From NCBI GenBank assembly GCA_947171615.1, contig CAMVYG010000085.1:1-8674 (forward strand): a DNA stretch of 8,674 nucleotides, given 5' to 3'. This document shows positions 1 to 6,085 of this stretch, piece after piece (positions within the stretch are counted from its first letter, which is position 1; each line of letters begins with the position of its first letter). A program made the position numbers and the translations under genes. A model generated the notes under the pieces. The model did not search any database, was not told where the DNA came from, and saw nothing but the letters and a program-made list of their open reading frames with translations. The stretch is from an uncultured Clostridia bacterium. GTDB taxonomy: Bacteria > Bacillota > Clostridia > Oscillospirales > Acutalibacteraceae.

Positions 1-366
1 GTTCCCGCCGGCAGCGTGATGGTGGACGGCCTGGGCGTCGGCGATGTGGGAAGCGTGGTGCTGCGGGACAGAAAGCACCTGGCGGAAGACGGCCTGATCG
101 TAGCGGTGTGCTCCATCGATTCCAGCTCCGGCCATGTGGTTTCCGGCCCGGATATCGTTTCCCGCGGCTTTGTCTATGTAAGAGAATCAGAACAGCTTAT
201 GGACGAAGCGCGAAAGCTGGTGTATAATACTCTGGAAAGCTGTGCCAGCCAGCATGTCCGGGATTGGACAGGGCTGAAGCAGAGCGTGAAGGAAGAGCTT
301 TCCCGGTTCCTCTATCGAAAGACCCAGCGCAATCCCATGATCCTGCCGATCATCATGGAAGTGTAA
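1..366 (+). CDS. rnj: Ribonuclease J, C-terminal part (5' end outside window)
   Basis: The reading frame is open from the first base and ends at TAA 364-366, giving 121 residues. RNase J is a metallo-beta-lactamase/beta-CASP enzyme with 5'-3' exonuclease and endonuclease activity in mRNA decay and rRNA maturation. The catalytic metal-binding motifs lie upstream of the window, so activity cannot be judged here. What is visible is the end of the family: an opening VPAGSVMVDGLGVGDVG, then VVLRDRKHLAEDG, VSGPDIVSRGFVYVRESE and the closing RNPMILPIIMEV, all in the order and spacing typical of Firmicutes RNase J. The C-terminal domain ends exactly at the usual MEV, so the 3' end looks intact. gdpP follows after 56 bp with no clear terminator between, so read-through into gdpP is likely. 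The paralogue type (J1 or J2) cannot be told from this fragment. Confidence 0.94.
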   Translation, partial: VPAGSVMVDGLGVGDVGSVVLRDRKHLAEDGLIVAVCSIDSSSGHVVSGPDIVSRGFVYVRESEQLMDEARKLVYNTLESCASQHVRDWTGLKQSVKEELSRFLYRKTQRNPMILPIIMEV

Positions 367-422
367 GGGGCGTTTGGCCTGTGGGAAGCGGTTCGGAAAG
401 CGAAAGGGCGAGGTGAAGTACG

Positions 423-2396
423 GTGCGCAGGAAAAAGGTTTGGGTAATTTCTCCGCTTTTTTATCTGATGGCGGCAAGTATGGTCGTAATGGCGGTCATT
501 ACCTATCGTCATAATAAGATTGCCGCTGCGGTGGAATTGACGGCGGCGGTGCTTGCGCTGCTTGCCGTGTTTACCTCTGATCTTCTGTACCGCAGAAATG
601 TGTCTCTTGCGGTGAAAAGCGCGAAACGGGTGCTGACCGCTGAAGAGCGGCATGCCTTTGACGAATTTGCCCTGCCGGTGGCTGTGGCGGCTCCTGCGGG
701 AGATATTGTGTGGGCCAATGAGGCCTTTGTTGCCGCCCTGTGCAGCGGGGGAGAATATTTAGGCGAAAATATTCTTCGCTTTCTCTATCCCAAAACCTTT
801 CGGCAGGTCATGGGAGAGAAGGGGGCCGCGGTTTCTTACCGGGGACGGGAATATACCGTGTACGGCTCCCGGGCAAAGGCGGGCTTCATTTTCTATTTTG
901 TGGACGACACCTATTTTAAGGCCATTCATAAGGAATACCGGGAAAAGAAAACCGTTGTGTGCGTGGCGGTGTTTGACAACCAGGAGGAGCTGATCCGGAA
1001 CAGCTCCGGCGGAGACGATTCCCGAATCACGGCAGACGTAGAAGCCGTGCTGCGCCGCTGGGCGGTGGAGGACATGGGCGGCTTTATCCGCAAGCTGAAT
1101 AACGGCCGCTATCTGGTGGTAACGGACGACGCCCACGTGGAGGCCGCAAAGCAGCGGCGGTTCCGAATGCTGGACGACGTACGGGAGGTAAAAAGCGCCA
1201 GCGGTATGAGCGCCACAGTATCCATCGGCGTGGGCCGCGGGGCCGATACCGCCGCAGAAAGCGAGCGCTGGGCCAGACAGGCGCTGGATATGGCGCTGGG
1301 CCGGGGCGGCGATCAGGTGGCGGTAAAGCAGCAGGGCGACGCCTATGAGTTCTTCGGAGGCCTTTCCAAGGGTGTGGAAAAGCGGGACAAGGTGCGTACC
1401 CGTGTTATCGCCGCTACTTTATCTGATCACGTAAAGGCCAGCGACCATGTGTTTATCATGGGACATAAAAACTCCGATCTGGATAGTGTTGGCGCAGCCG
1501 TAGGCATGTGGGCAGCAATCCGCAAGGGACTGGAAAAGCCCGCCAGCATTGTTCTGAACCGGGGGCAGACTTTGGCAGGGGCCCTGGTAGACCGGGTGGA
1601 AGAGGCCTATGGGGAAGAGGTTCTGTTTATTTCCCCGGGAGAGGCAATGCAGAATGTTACGGAGCGGTCATTGCTGATCGTAGTGGATACCCATTCGGTG
1701 AATTTTGTAGAGAATTCCGATTTGCTGGAACGTGTTTCCCGGATCGTGGTGATCGACCATCACAGAATGATGGTTTCTCACATCAAAAACGCGTTGATTT
1801 TTTACCACGAACCCTATGCCAGCTCTGCTTCGGAGCTGGTGACAGAGCTGGTGCAGTATATCAAGGGTTCGGCCATTGACAGCATCGACGCGGAAGCGCT
1901 GATGGCCGGTATCGCCCTGGATACAAAAAATTTTGTACTGAAAACAGGCGTGCGTACCTTTGAGGCGTCTGCTTTCCTGCGCAGACGCGGGGCCGATACC
2001 ATCGCCGTGAAAAAAATGTTCTCCAATACCCTGGATAACTATAAGCAGAAGGCCCAGATGGTGTCCGGGGCGGAAATCTATAAGGGATGCGCTATTGCCA
2101 CCTCCAACTGGGATTTTGAAGATTTGCGGGTAGCTGCGGCGCAGGCTGCGGATGAGCTTTTATCCATTCAGGGGGTACGGGCCTCTTTTGTGCTGTACCG
2201 CATCGGAACAGATGTGAATATTTCCGCCAGAAGCCTGGGAGACATCAATGTACAGGTGATTCTGGAGGAATTCGGTGGCGGCGGTCACTTTACCCAGGCC
2301 GGAGCGCAGATCAAAAATATCAGCATGAGCGATGCCCGCCGGGCGCTGGTTCGCACATTGGATGGTAAGCTGGCGGAATCCACAGCCTCCAACTGA
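423..2396 (+). CDS. gdpP: Cyclic-di-AMP phosphodiesterase GdpP (DHH/DHHA1 family, membrane-bound)
   Basis: This 657-residue protein matches the length and domain order of GdpP (YybT), which hydrolyses the second messenger c-di-AMP to pApA and so affects potassium and osmolyte balance and cell-wall stress. Two N-terminal membrane segments lie at about residues 11-27 and 33-55. A PAS-like region follows at about 78-165; in Bacillus the equivalent domain can bind heme. A degenerate GGDEF domain (about 175-305) has NNGRY at 226-230 where an active cyclase would have its signature, so no cyclase activity is expected. The catalytic DHH domain shows GHKNSDLDS at 347-355, VVDTH at 421-424 and DHH at 445-447. 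The DHHA1 domain has GGGGH at 618-622. The start is GTG: AGGTGA (411-416) sits 6 bases upstream, and TGA 414-416 inside that site is an in-frame stop, so no longer start is possible. It lies between rnj and rplI, as in many Firmicutes. Confidence 0.96.
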   Translation: MRRKKVWVISPLFYLMAASMVVMAVITYRHNKIAAAVELTAAVLALLAVFTSDLLYRRNVSLAVKSAKRVLTAEERHAFDEFALPVAVAAPAGDIVWANEAFVAALCSGGEYLGENILRFLYPKTFRQVMGEKGAAVSYRGREYTVYGSRAKAGFIFYFVDDTYFKAIHKEYREKKTVVCVAVFDNQEELIRNSSGGDDSRITADVEAVLRRWAVEDMGGFIRKLNNGRYLVVTDDAHVEAAKQRRFRMLDDVREVKSASGMSATVSIGVGRGADTAAESERWARQALDMALGRGGDQVAVKQQGDAYEFFGGLSKGVEKRDKVRTRVIAATLSDHVKASDHVFIMGHKNSDLDSVGAAVGMWAAIRKGLEKPASIVLNRGQTLAGALVDRVEEAYGEEVLFISPGEAMQNVTERSLLIVVDTHSVNFVENSDLLERVSRIVVIDHHRMMVSHIKNALIFYHEPYASSASELVTELVQYIKGSAIDSIDAEALMAGIALDTKNFVLKTGVRTFEASAFLRRRGADTIAVKKMFSNTLDNYKQKAQMVSGAEIYKGCAIATSNWDFEDLRVAAAQAADELLSIQGVRASFVLYRIGTDVNISARSLGDINVQVILEEFGGGGHFTQAGAQIKNISMSDARRALVRTLDGKLAESTASN

Positions 2397-2425
2397 GAAG
2401 GCTTGTAAACCGCTGGAAGCATATA

Positions 2426-2586
2426 GAAGCCGTACCAAATAGGACGTGGTAGAAATTCTTTCGGTAAATTTAGCGGGCTTCTGTGTTAAAAATCCTCGAA
2501 AACCCACAGGTTTTCTTGCGGTTTTTGTCTTGAAGCCCACGAAATTTCCTCAAATTCTTTCCTACCCTTCCTATCGGTACAGCTTC
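2426..2586. repeat. 161-bp imperfect palindrome between gdpP and rplI
   Basis: Nearly the whole 218-bp spacer folds back on itself. From the outside in, the paired blocks are: GAAGC-GTACC (2426-2436) with 2576-2586, one mismatch; ATAGG (2439-2443) with CCTAT (2570-2574); GGTAG (2448-2452) with CTACC (2562-2566); AAATTT (2466-2471) with 2542-2547; GGGCTTC (2475-2481) with GAAGCCC (2532-2538); AAAAA-CC (2488-2495, one bulge) with GGTTTTT (2520-2526); and a perfect 7-bp core GAAAACC/GGTTTTC (2498-2504 and 2509-2515) around a CACA loop. A 10-bp direct repeat AAATTCTTTC occurs at 2453-2462 and 2552-2561. The structure could be a small non-autonomous (MITE-like) element, or an RNA hairpin in the leader of rplI acting as a processing site or partial terminator. 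The pairing is seen in the sequence; the role is inference. Confidence 0.75.
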
Positions 2587-2614
2587 ATAAAATCAGGAAA
2601 GGGAGATGTCGCAG

Positions 2615-3061
2615 ATGAAAGTGGTATTGCTGCAGGACGTAAAGTCCATTGGAAAAAAAGGAGAGCTTGTCAATGTCTCCGATGGGTACGCAAGGAATTT
2701 TCTGCTGCCCAGAAAGCTTGCGAAAGAAGCCAATGCTCAGGCGATGAACGAGCTGAAGAACGCCGAGGCGGCAAAGGAATACAAGATCAAAACCGAAACG
2801 GAGCAGGCACAGAAAAACGCCGATGCTGTTTCCGGGAAAACCCTGAAGATCTATGCCAAGGCTGGTCAGGGCGGGAAACTGTTCGGTTCTGTTACCGCCA
2901 AGGAGCTTGCCGAGGAGATCGGAAAGCAGTTTGGGGTAGAGGTGGAAAAGCGGAAGATCGTTCTGGAAAACGATATCAAGGCTTTCGGTACTTATAATTT
3001 CGATGTAAAATTTTACAGCGGTATCACCGCCACCCTGAGCGTGGCGGTCTGCGAGAAGTAG
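2615..3061 (+). CDS. rplI: 50S ribosomal protein L9
   Basis: This is ribosomal protein bL9, which binds 23S rRNA near the L1 stalk base and projects from the large subunit; it helps limit frameshifting. The 148 residues fit the family's usual length. The N-terminal RNA-binding domain carries the family signature at residues 13-32 (GKKGE..., ending GYARNFLLP). A long charged, alanine-rich connecting helix spans about 41-74, and the C-terminal domain begins near KLFGSVT (88-94). I chose ATG 2615 because it gives the canonical start MKVVLLQDV and because GGGAG at 2601-2605 lies 9 bases upstream. An in-frame ATG at 2606 would add only MSQ and cannot be excluded, since AGGA at 2595-2598 is suitably placed for it. 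The gene lies between gdpP and dnaB, the normal Firmicutes order, but has a long structured spacer on each side, so it may be controlled separately from both. Confidence 0.96.
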   Translation: MKVVLLQDVKSIGKKGELVNVSDGYARNFLLPRKLAKEANAQAMNELKNAEAAKEYKIKTETEQAQKNADAVSGKTLKIYAKAGQGGKLFGSVTAKELAEEIGKQFGVEVEKRKIVLENDIKAFGTYNFDVKFYSGITATLSVAVCEK

Positions 3062-3139
3062 TTATTAGCTGTTAGTAATTAGTTGTTAGAGAAGGGCAAA
3101 GCAATTAGAAATTAGCAATGAGAAATGAGCAGTTATTAA
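3061..3139. repeat. Degenerate 7-bp tandem repeat array, TTAG-type, directly after rplI
   Basis: Starting at the rplI stop codon, heptamers of the form TTAGNNN run head to tail: TTAGCTG (3065), TTAGTAA (3072), TTAGTTG (3079), TTAGAGA (3086). After a 12-base break that shifts the phase by 2, they resume: TTAGAAA (3105), TTAGCAA (3112), TGAGAAA (3119), TGAGCAG (3126), TTATTAA (3133). The array contains in-frame stops and no convincing ORF. A second array of the same period lies further along the same spacer. I see no terminator here. Confidence 0.75.
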
Positions 3140-3243
3140 GGTAAAATCAGCGATCGGCAAATTGCAATTGGGCAGGGACTAATCGTAACTTACTTGTAAG
3201 GACAGCCCTTCCTTATCAATAGCGCTGCGAAGCGGTTGTCTGT
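3140..3243. other. Unique middle part of the rplI-dnaB spacer
   Basis: About 100 bases of non-repetitive sequence separate the two period-7 arrays. I see no gene here. It contains an imperfect palindrome CTTACTTGTAAG (3189-3200) and a short hairpin CGCT-GCGA-AGCG with a GNRA-type loop (3223-3234). Neither is followed by a T-run, so neither is a convincing intrinsic terminator. Any transcript crossing from rplI to dnaB would carry this region. Confidence 0.4.
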
Positions 3244-3264
3244 CTAACTTCCAGAATCTAAAAT
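3236..3264 (+). promoter_or_regulatory. Candidate sigma-A promoter for dnaB
   Basis: A -35-like TTGTCT (3236-3241, 4 of 6 to consensus) and a -10-like TAAAAT (3259-3264, 5 of 6) are separated by 17 bases and end 40 bases before the dnaB start codon. The -10 element falls inside one unit of the downstream heptamer array (CTAAAAT). Matches of this quality arise by chance in AT-rich spacers, so this is a reasonable but unproven call. Confidence 0.35.
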
Positions 3265-3289
3265 CCAGCATCTAGCATCCAGAATCCAG
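3244..3289. repeat. Degenerate 7-bp tandem repeat array, YYAGMAT-type, upstream of dnaB
   Basis: Heptamers run without interruption: CTAACTT (3244), CCAGAAT (3251), CTAAAAT (3258), CCAGCAT (3265), CTAGCAT (3272), CCAGAAT (3279) and a partial CCAG (3286). The array ends directly before the dnaB ribosome binding site. Its core AG(A/C)A matches part of the TTAG-type array, for example TTAGCAA versus CTAGCAT, in the same orientation. The two arrays may therefore share an origin. Confidence 0.8.
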
Positions 3290-3304
3290 TAAGGGGGGAA
3301 TCAC

Positions 3305-4678
3305 ATGCCTTATGAGGTGAACAGTCAGGCAGAGCCGGGGCTCAATATGCCTTTTAGCCTGGAAGCGGAACAGTCTGTATTGGGCGCTGTTCTGCTGGAT
3401 CCTTCCTGCCTTGCCACAGTGGCGGAGATCCTGCCGAAGGCGGAATATTTCTATGCGGTGAACAACCAGATGATCTATGGGGTGATGATGGAAATGTTCA
3501 CCCTTGGTCTGCCGGTGGATTTTGTAACCGTGCTGGAAAAGCTGAAGGAAAACGAGGAATTTGACGAAGCCACCGGAAAGGTGTATCTGACCCAGCTGGC
3601 GCAGATCGTTCCTTCTCTTTCCAATGTGGCGGTTTATGCCAATATCGTGCGGGACAAATACGATGTGCGCACGCTGATGCAGGCCGCCCGGCATATTTTG
3701 GATGATGCCAGCGAGGGCACAGAGGAATCTTCTCTGCTGCTGGATATGGCGGAGCAGCGGATTTTTGATATCCGCCAGGGGAAGAACATGCGGGGGCTTC
3801 AGCCTGTGCGGGAGATTTTGCTGGAAACCTTTGATCGCCTGGATCTGCTCAATTCCCCGGACAGAGATAAATACAAGGGAATTCCCACGGGCATCGGTGA
3901 GCTGGACGCGCTGATCACTGGGTTGAACCGTTCGGATCTGATCGTTTTGGCAGCCCGGCCCGGTGTGGGTAAAACCAGCTTTGGTTTGAATATTGCCCGG
4001 CACGCTTCCATTACCGGAAAGCGGCGGGTGGCCTTCTTTTCTTTGGAAATGGGCAGAGAACAGCTTGTTTCCCGCCTTTTATCCGGTGAAGCCGTGGTGG
4101 AGGGCAGCCGTCTCCGTTCCGGTGATTTGACAGAAGGGGACTGGGTCAAGCTGGTGGAGGCGGGAGATATTCTCTCCAAGGCAGAGCTTTATTTTGACGA
4201 TAATCCCAGTATCACGGTGCCGGAAATGAAGGCCAAGCTTCGCAGGCTGGGCGGCGTGGATCTGGTGCTGGTGGACTATTTGCAGTTGATGAACAGCGCC
4301 AGGCGTATCGACAACCGTGTGCAGGAGATCACAGAGATTACCCGAAGCCTGAAGATCATGGCGAAGGAGCTGGATGTTCCGGTGATCGCCATGTCCCAGC
4401 TGCGCCGTCCTACCGATCGCTCCAAGGATCACCGGCCCGGCCTTTCGGAACTGAGAGATTCCGGTTCTATCGAGCAGGATGCCGATATCGTGATCTTCCT
4501 CCACCGTGAGGCCTATAACGCCACCAGCGAGGGCGGGGAGATGACGGAGGATCTAGACGCCAACGCCGCGGAGATCATTGTGGCGAAGAACCGTCACGGC
4601 AGCACGGATATTATTCCGGTTCACTGGCAGGGCGAATACATGCGGTTTACCTCGCGGGAGGTTATCCGTCATGAGTAA
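3305..4678 (+). CDS. dnaB: Replicative DNA helicase DnaB
   Basis: This 457-residue protein is the hexameric helicase that unwinds DNA at the replication fork and contacts primase (called DnaC in Bacillus). The N-terminal DnaB domain covers about residues 16-120 (PFSLEAEQSVLGAVLLD). A linker helix follows near 167-182 (VREILLETFDRLDLL). The RecA-like motor shows Walker A ARPGVGKTS at 217-225 and Walker B LVLVD at 320-324 followed by YLQLM. Then come the MSQLRRP segment, the LRDSGSIEQDAD block and IFLHREAY. All helicase motifs are present and the length is normal, so the gene looks intact; I see no intein. Start ATG 3305 is preceded by the G-rich site AAGGGGGGA (3291-3299). The stop TAA 4676-4678 overlaps the tilS start by 8 bp, which implies translational coupling. 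rplI lies upstream across a repeat-filled 243-bp spacer. Confidence 0.97.
   Translation: MPYEVNSQAEPGLNMPFSLEAEQSVLGAVLLDPSCLATVAEILPKAEYFYAVNNQMIYGVMMEMFTLGLPVDFVTVLEKLKENEEFDEATGKVYLTQLAQIVPSLSNVAVYANIVRDKYDVRTLMQAARHILDDASEGTEESSLLLDMAEQRIFDIRQGKNMRGLQPVREILLETFDRLDLLNSPDRDKYKGIPTGIGELDALITGLNRSDLIVLAARPGVGKTSFGLNIARHASITGKRRVAFFSLEMGREQLVSRLLSGEAVVEGSRLRSGDLTEGDWVKLVEAGDILSKAELYFDDNPSITVPEMKAKLRRLGGVDLVLVDYLQLMNSARRIDNRVQEITEITRSLKIMAKELDVPVIAMSQLRRPTDRSKDHRPGLSELRDSGSIEQDADIVIFLHREAYNATSEGGEMTEDLDANAAEIIVAKNRHGSTDIIPVHWQGEYMRFTSREVIRHE
4656..4661 (+). promoter_or_regulatory. Shine-Dalgarno site of tilS, inside the dnaB coding end
   Basis: GGGAGG lies within the last codons of dnaB, 9 bases before ATG 4671. 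It supports 4671 over the GTG 93 bases upstream, which has no family-like sequence after it. Ribosomes finishing dnaB would expose or directly reuse this site. Confidence 0.7.
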
Positions 4679-6083
4679 CACCTTTTTTTCGGCAGCGGAT
4701 CTTTCCGGCCTGCCGGAACAGAGCCTTGTGGTGATAGGCTTTTCCGGCGGAGCGGATTCCACCGCTTTGGCCCATTGGCTTTCCGGGAAGCTTTCGCCCC
4801 AGCGCATTTTGTTAGCCCATGTAAACCATATGCTCCGCGGAGAGGAAGCGGAGCGGGACGAAGCCGCCGCCGAGGCCTTTGCCCGGCAAATGGGGCTTCG
4901 TTTTGCTGTTTTGCGGGAAGATGTAAAGGCGCTGGCAGCAAAAAGAGGGATGGGTTTGGAGGAATGCGGCAGAGAGGTGCGGTATGATTTTTTCCATTCT
5001 CTTGCCGCCGGGGAGAACGACAGGATCCTCACTGCGCACCATGCGGAAGATAATATGGAAACCATGCTCTTAAACCTGTGCAGGGGAGCAGGGCTTGACG
5101 GCCTGTGCGGAATTCCAAAAAGCAGGGGAAAGGTGCTGCGTCCGCTTTTGCGGGTGAGCCGGAAGGAGATCGAGGCCTACTGCGGGTTTTATCAGCTTCC
5201 CTATGTGACGGACAGCAGCAATTTTTCTGACGAATTTGCCCGAAACCGTCTGCGCCTGGAGGTGATCCCAGTGCTGCGGGAGATCAATCCCAAGGTTTCT
5301 CAGGCGTTTTCCCAGGCGGCAGAGCTTCTGGAAGCAGACAGAGATTTCCTTGAAAAGGAAGGGGAAAAACTTTTGGAAGCATCAAGAGGCAGATATGGTC
5401 TGAGTGTGGTGAGGCTCCTTCAGGCGGAAGCAGCTCCCTTAAGCTGTGCTCTGAAGCAATGGCTGGAGAGCCTGGGCTGCGGCAGGCTGGAGAAGAAGCA
5501 TCTGGATGCGGTAACAGGCTGCCTGAAGCAGGGTGGCGCGGTGTCTTTGCCCGGCGGGCTCACGGTGCGCCGGAGCCAGGGGGTACTTTCTGCTTTTGGA
5601 AAAAAAGAGCCAGAGCCCTTTTTTCTGCCTGTTAAACCGGGAAAAACGCCGCTTCCGGGCGGGAAGCTTCTGCTGCTGGAGGAAAAAGAACTGCCTTTCG
5701 GGGAAAGAAAGCAAAAAGTTCATAATTTGTTATTCAAAAACGCTTTGGATTATGATATAATTACAGGCAATTTAACAGCCAGAAGCCGTCTGCCGGGAGA
5801 CCGTTTTTCTCCTCCGGGAAGAGGTGTTTCCAAAAGCCTGAAGCAGTTGTTTCAGGAATGCGGCGTCCCGCCGGAGCAACGAAAAAGCGCGGTGCTGCTG
5901 GAATGGAACGGGAAACTTGTTTTCTGTGAGGGCGCAGGTGCTTCTCGGGGGTTTCAGGTTACGGAACAGACCCGCCGGGCGCTTTTTGTGACGATCCGGC
6001 AGGAAACGGCGGATGACTGCAATTTAAAAAACGGATCCATGCGGAGGTCCGTGGGTATTTGCGAAGAGGGAAAGGAAGGGTAA
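4671..6083 (+). CDS. tilS: tRNA(Ile)-lysidine synthase TilS
   Basis: TilS uses ATP to attach lysine to C34 of the CAU-anticodon tRNA-Ile, switching its identity from Met to Ile so that AUA codons are read; it is normally essential. The 470-residue protein has the PP-loop motif SGGADS at 25-30, HVNH near 50-53 and HHAEDNMET at 123-131. The family motif DSSNFSDEFARNRLR lies at 181-195. A helical region follows, and the TilS C-terminal domain spans about 366-443 (LTARSRLPGDRF..., SKSLKQLFQE). About 25 poorly conserved residues form the tail, whose codons also carry the hpt ribosome binding site. I chose ATG 4671 because the P-loop then sits at the usual distance from the N terminus. Reading from GTG 4578 would add 31 residues that are just dnaB sequence in another frame. 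Placement directly after dnaB, rather than near divIC-type genes as in Bacillus, is a notable context. Confidence 0.95.
   Translation: MSNTFFSAADLSGLPEQSLVVIGFSGGADSTALAHWLSGKLSPQRILLAHVNHMLRGEEAERDEAAAEAFARQMGLRFAVLREDVKALAAKRGMGLEECGREVRYDFFHSLAAGENDRILTAHHAEDNMETMLLNLCRGAGLDGLCGIPKSRGKVLRPLLRVSRKEIEAYCGFYQLPYVTDSSNFSDEFARNRLRLEVIPVLREINPKVSQAFSQAAELLEADRDFLEKEGEKLLEASRGRYGLSVVRLLQAEAAPLSCALKQWLESLGCGRLEKKHLDAVTGCLKQGGAVSLPGGLTVRRSQGVLSAFGKKEPEPFFLPVKPGKTPLPGGKLLLLEEKELPFGERKQKVHNLLFKNALDYDIITGNLTARSRLPGDRFSPPGRGVSKSLKQLFQECGVPPEQRKSAVLLEWNGKLVFCEGAGASRGFQVTEQTRRALFVTIRQETADDCNLKNGSMRRSVGICEEGKEG
5733..5761 (+). promoter_or_regulatory. Candidate internal promoter in tilS with extended -10
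   Basis: A perfect extended -10 TGATATAAT (5753-5761) is spaced 17 bases from TTCAAA (5733-5738, 4 of 6 to the -35 consensus), in a locally AT-rich patch of an otherwise GC-richer gene. Initiation would fall near 5768, about 320 bases before hpt, and would supply hpt independently of dnaB-tilS. The same bases encode the conserved ALDYD segment of TilS, so coding constraint may explain much of the match. Confidence 0.35.
6073..6080 (+). promoter_or_regulatory. Shine-Dalgarno site of hpt
   Basis: AGGAAGGG ends 5 bases before ATG 6086 and overlaps the last codons of tilS. It favours ATG 6086 over the in-frame TTG at 6059 and over the ATG pair at 6104 and 6107, which lack a comparable site. Confidence 0.65.
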
Positions 6084-6085
6084 CA

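Noticed and set aside
620..690. Active diguanylate cyclase in GdpP
   Set aside because: The GGDEF signature is replaced by NNGRY at residues 226-230 (near 1098-1112), as expected for the degenerate domain of GdpP.
2446..2997. 183-residue + strand ORF overlapping rplI, and a 126-residue - strand ORF over 2160-2540
   Set aside because: Both are shadows. The first runs through rplI in another frame, the second runs into gdpP antisense. Their similar peptides over 2460-2540 come from the palindrome, not from real proteins.
3091..3211. GAAGGGC (3091-3097) and GCCCTTC (3205-3211) as a long-range rplI terminator stem
   Set aside because: A 7-bp match separated by more than 100 bases and without a T-run is likely chance.
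3061..3289. CRISPR array
   Set aside because: The repeats are 7 bp, degenerate and head to tail, with no spacers of 25-40 bp and no cas genes nearby.
3272..4003. 243-residue ORF antisense to dnaB
   Set aside because: It mirrors the dnaB N-terminal coding sequence and the heptamer array, with no family resemblance.
4578..4670. GTG-started N-terminal extension of tilS (31 residues)
   Set aside because: It is dnaB coding sequence read in another frame, has no TilS-like content, and a good Shine-Dalgarno supports ATG 4671.
4682..4689. Run of seven Ts near the tilS start, and seven-A runs in gdpP, rplI and tilS, as programmed frameshift or slippage sites
   Set aside because: The protein frames stay continuous and family-like across each run, with no alternative frame of interest or downstream stimulatory structure.
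6059..6085. TTG-started 9-residue extension of hpt
   Set aside because: It would overlap tilS, while ATG 6086 has a strong site at 5 bases and gives the usual family length.
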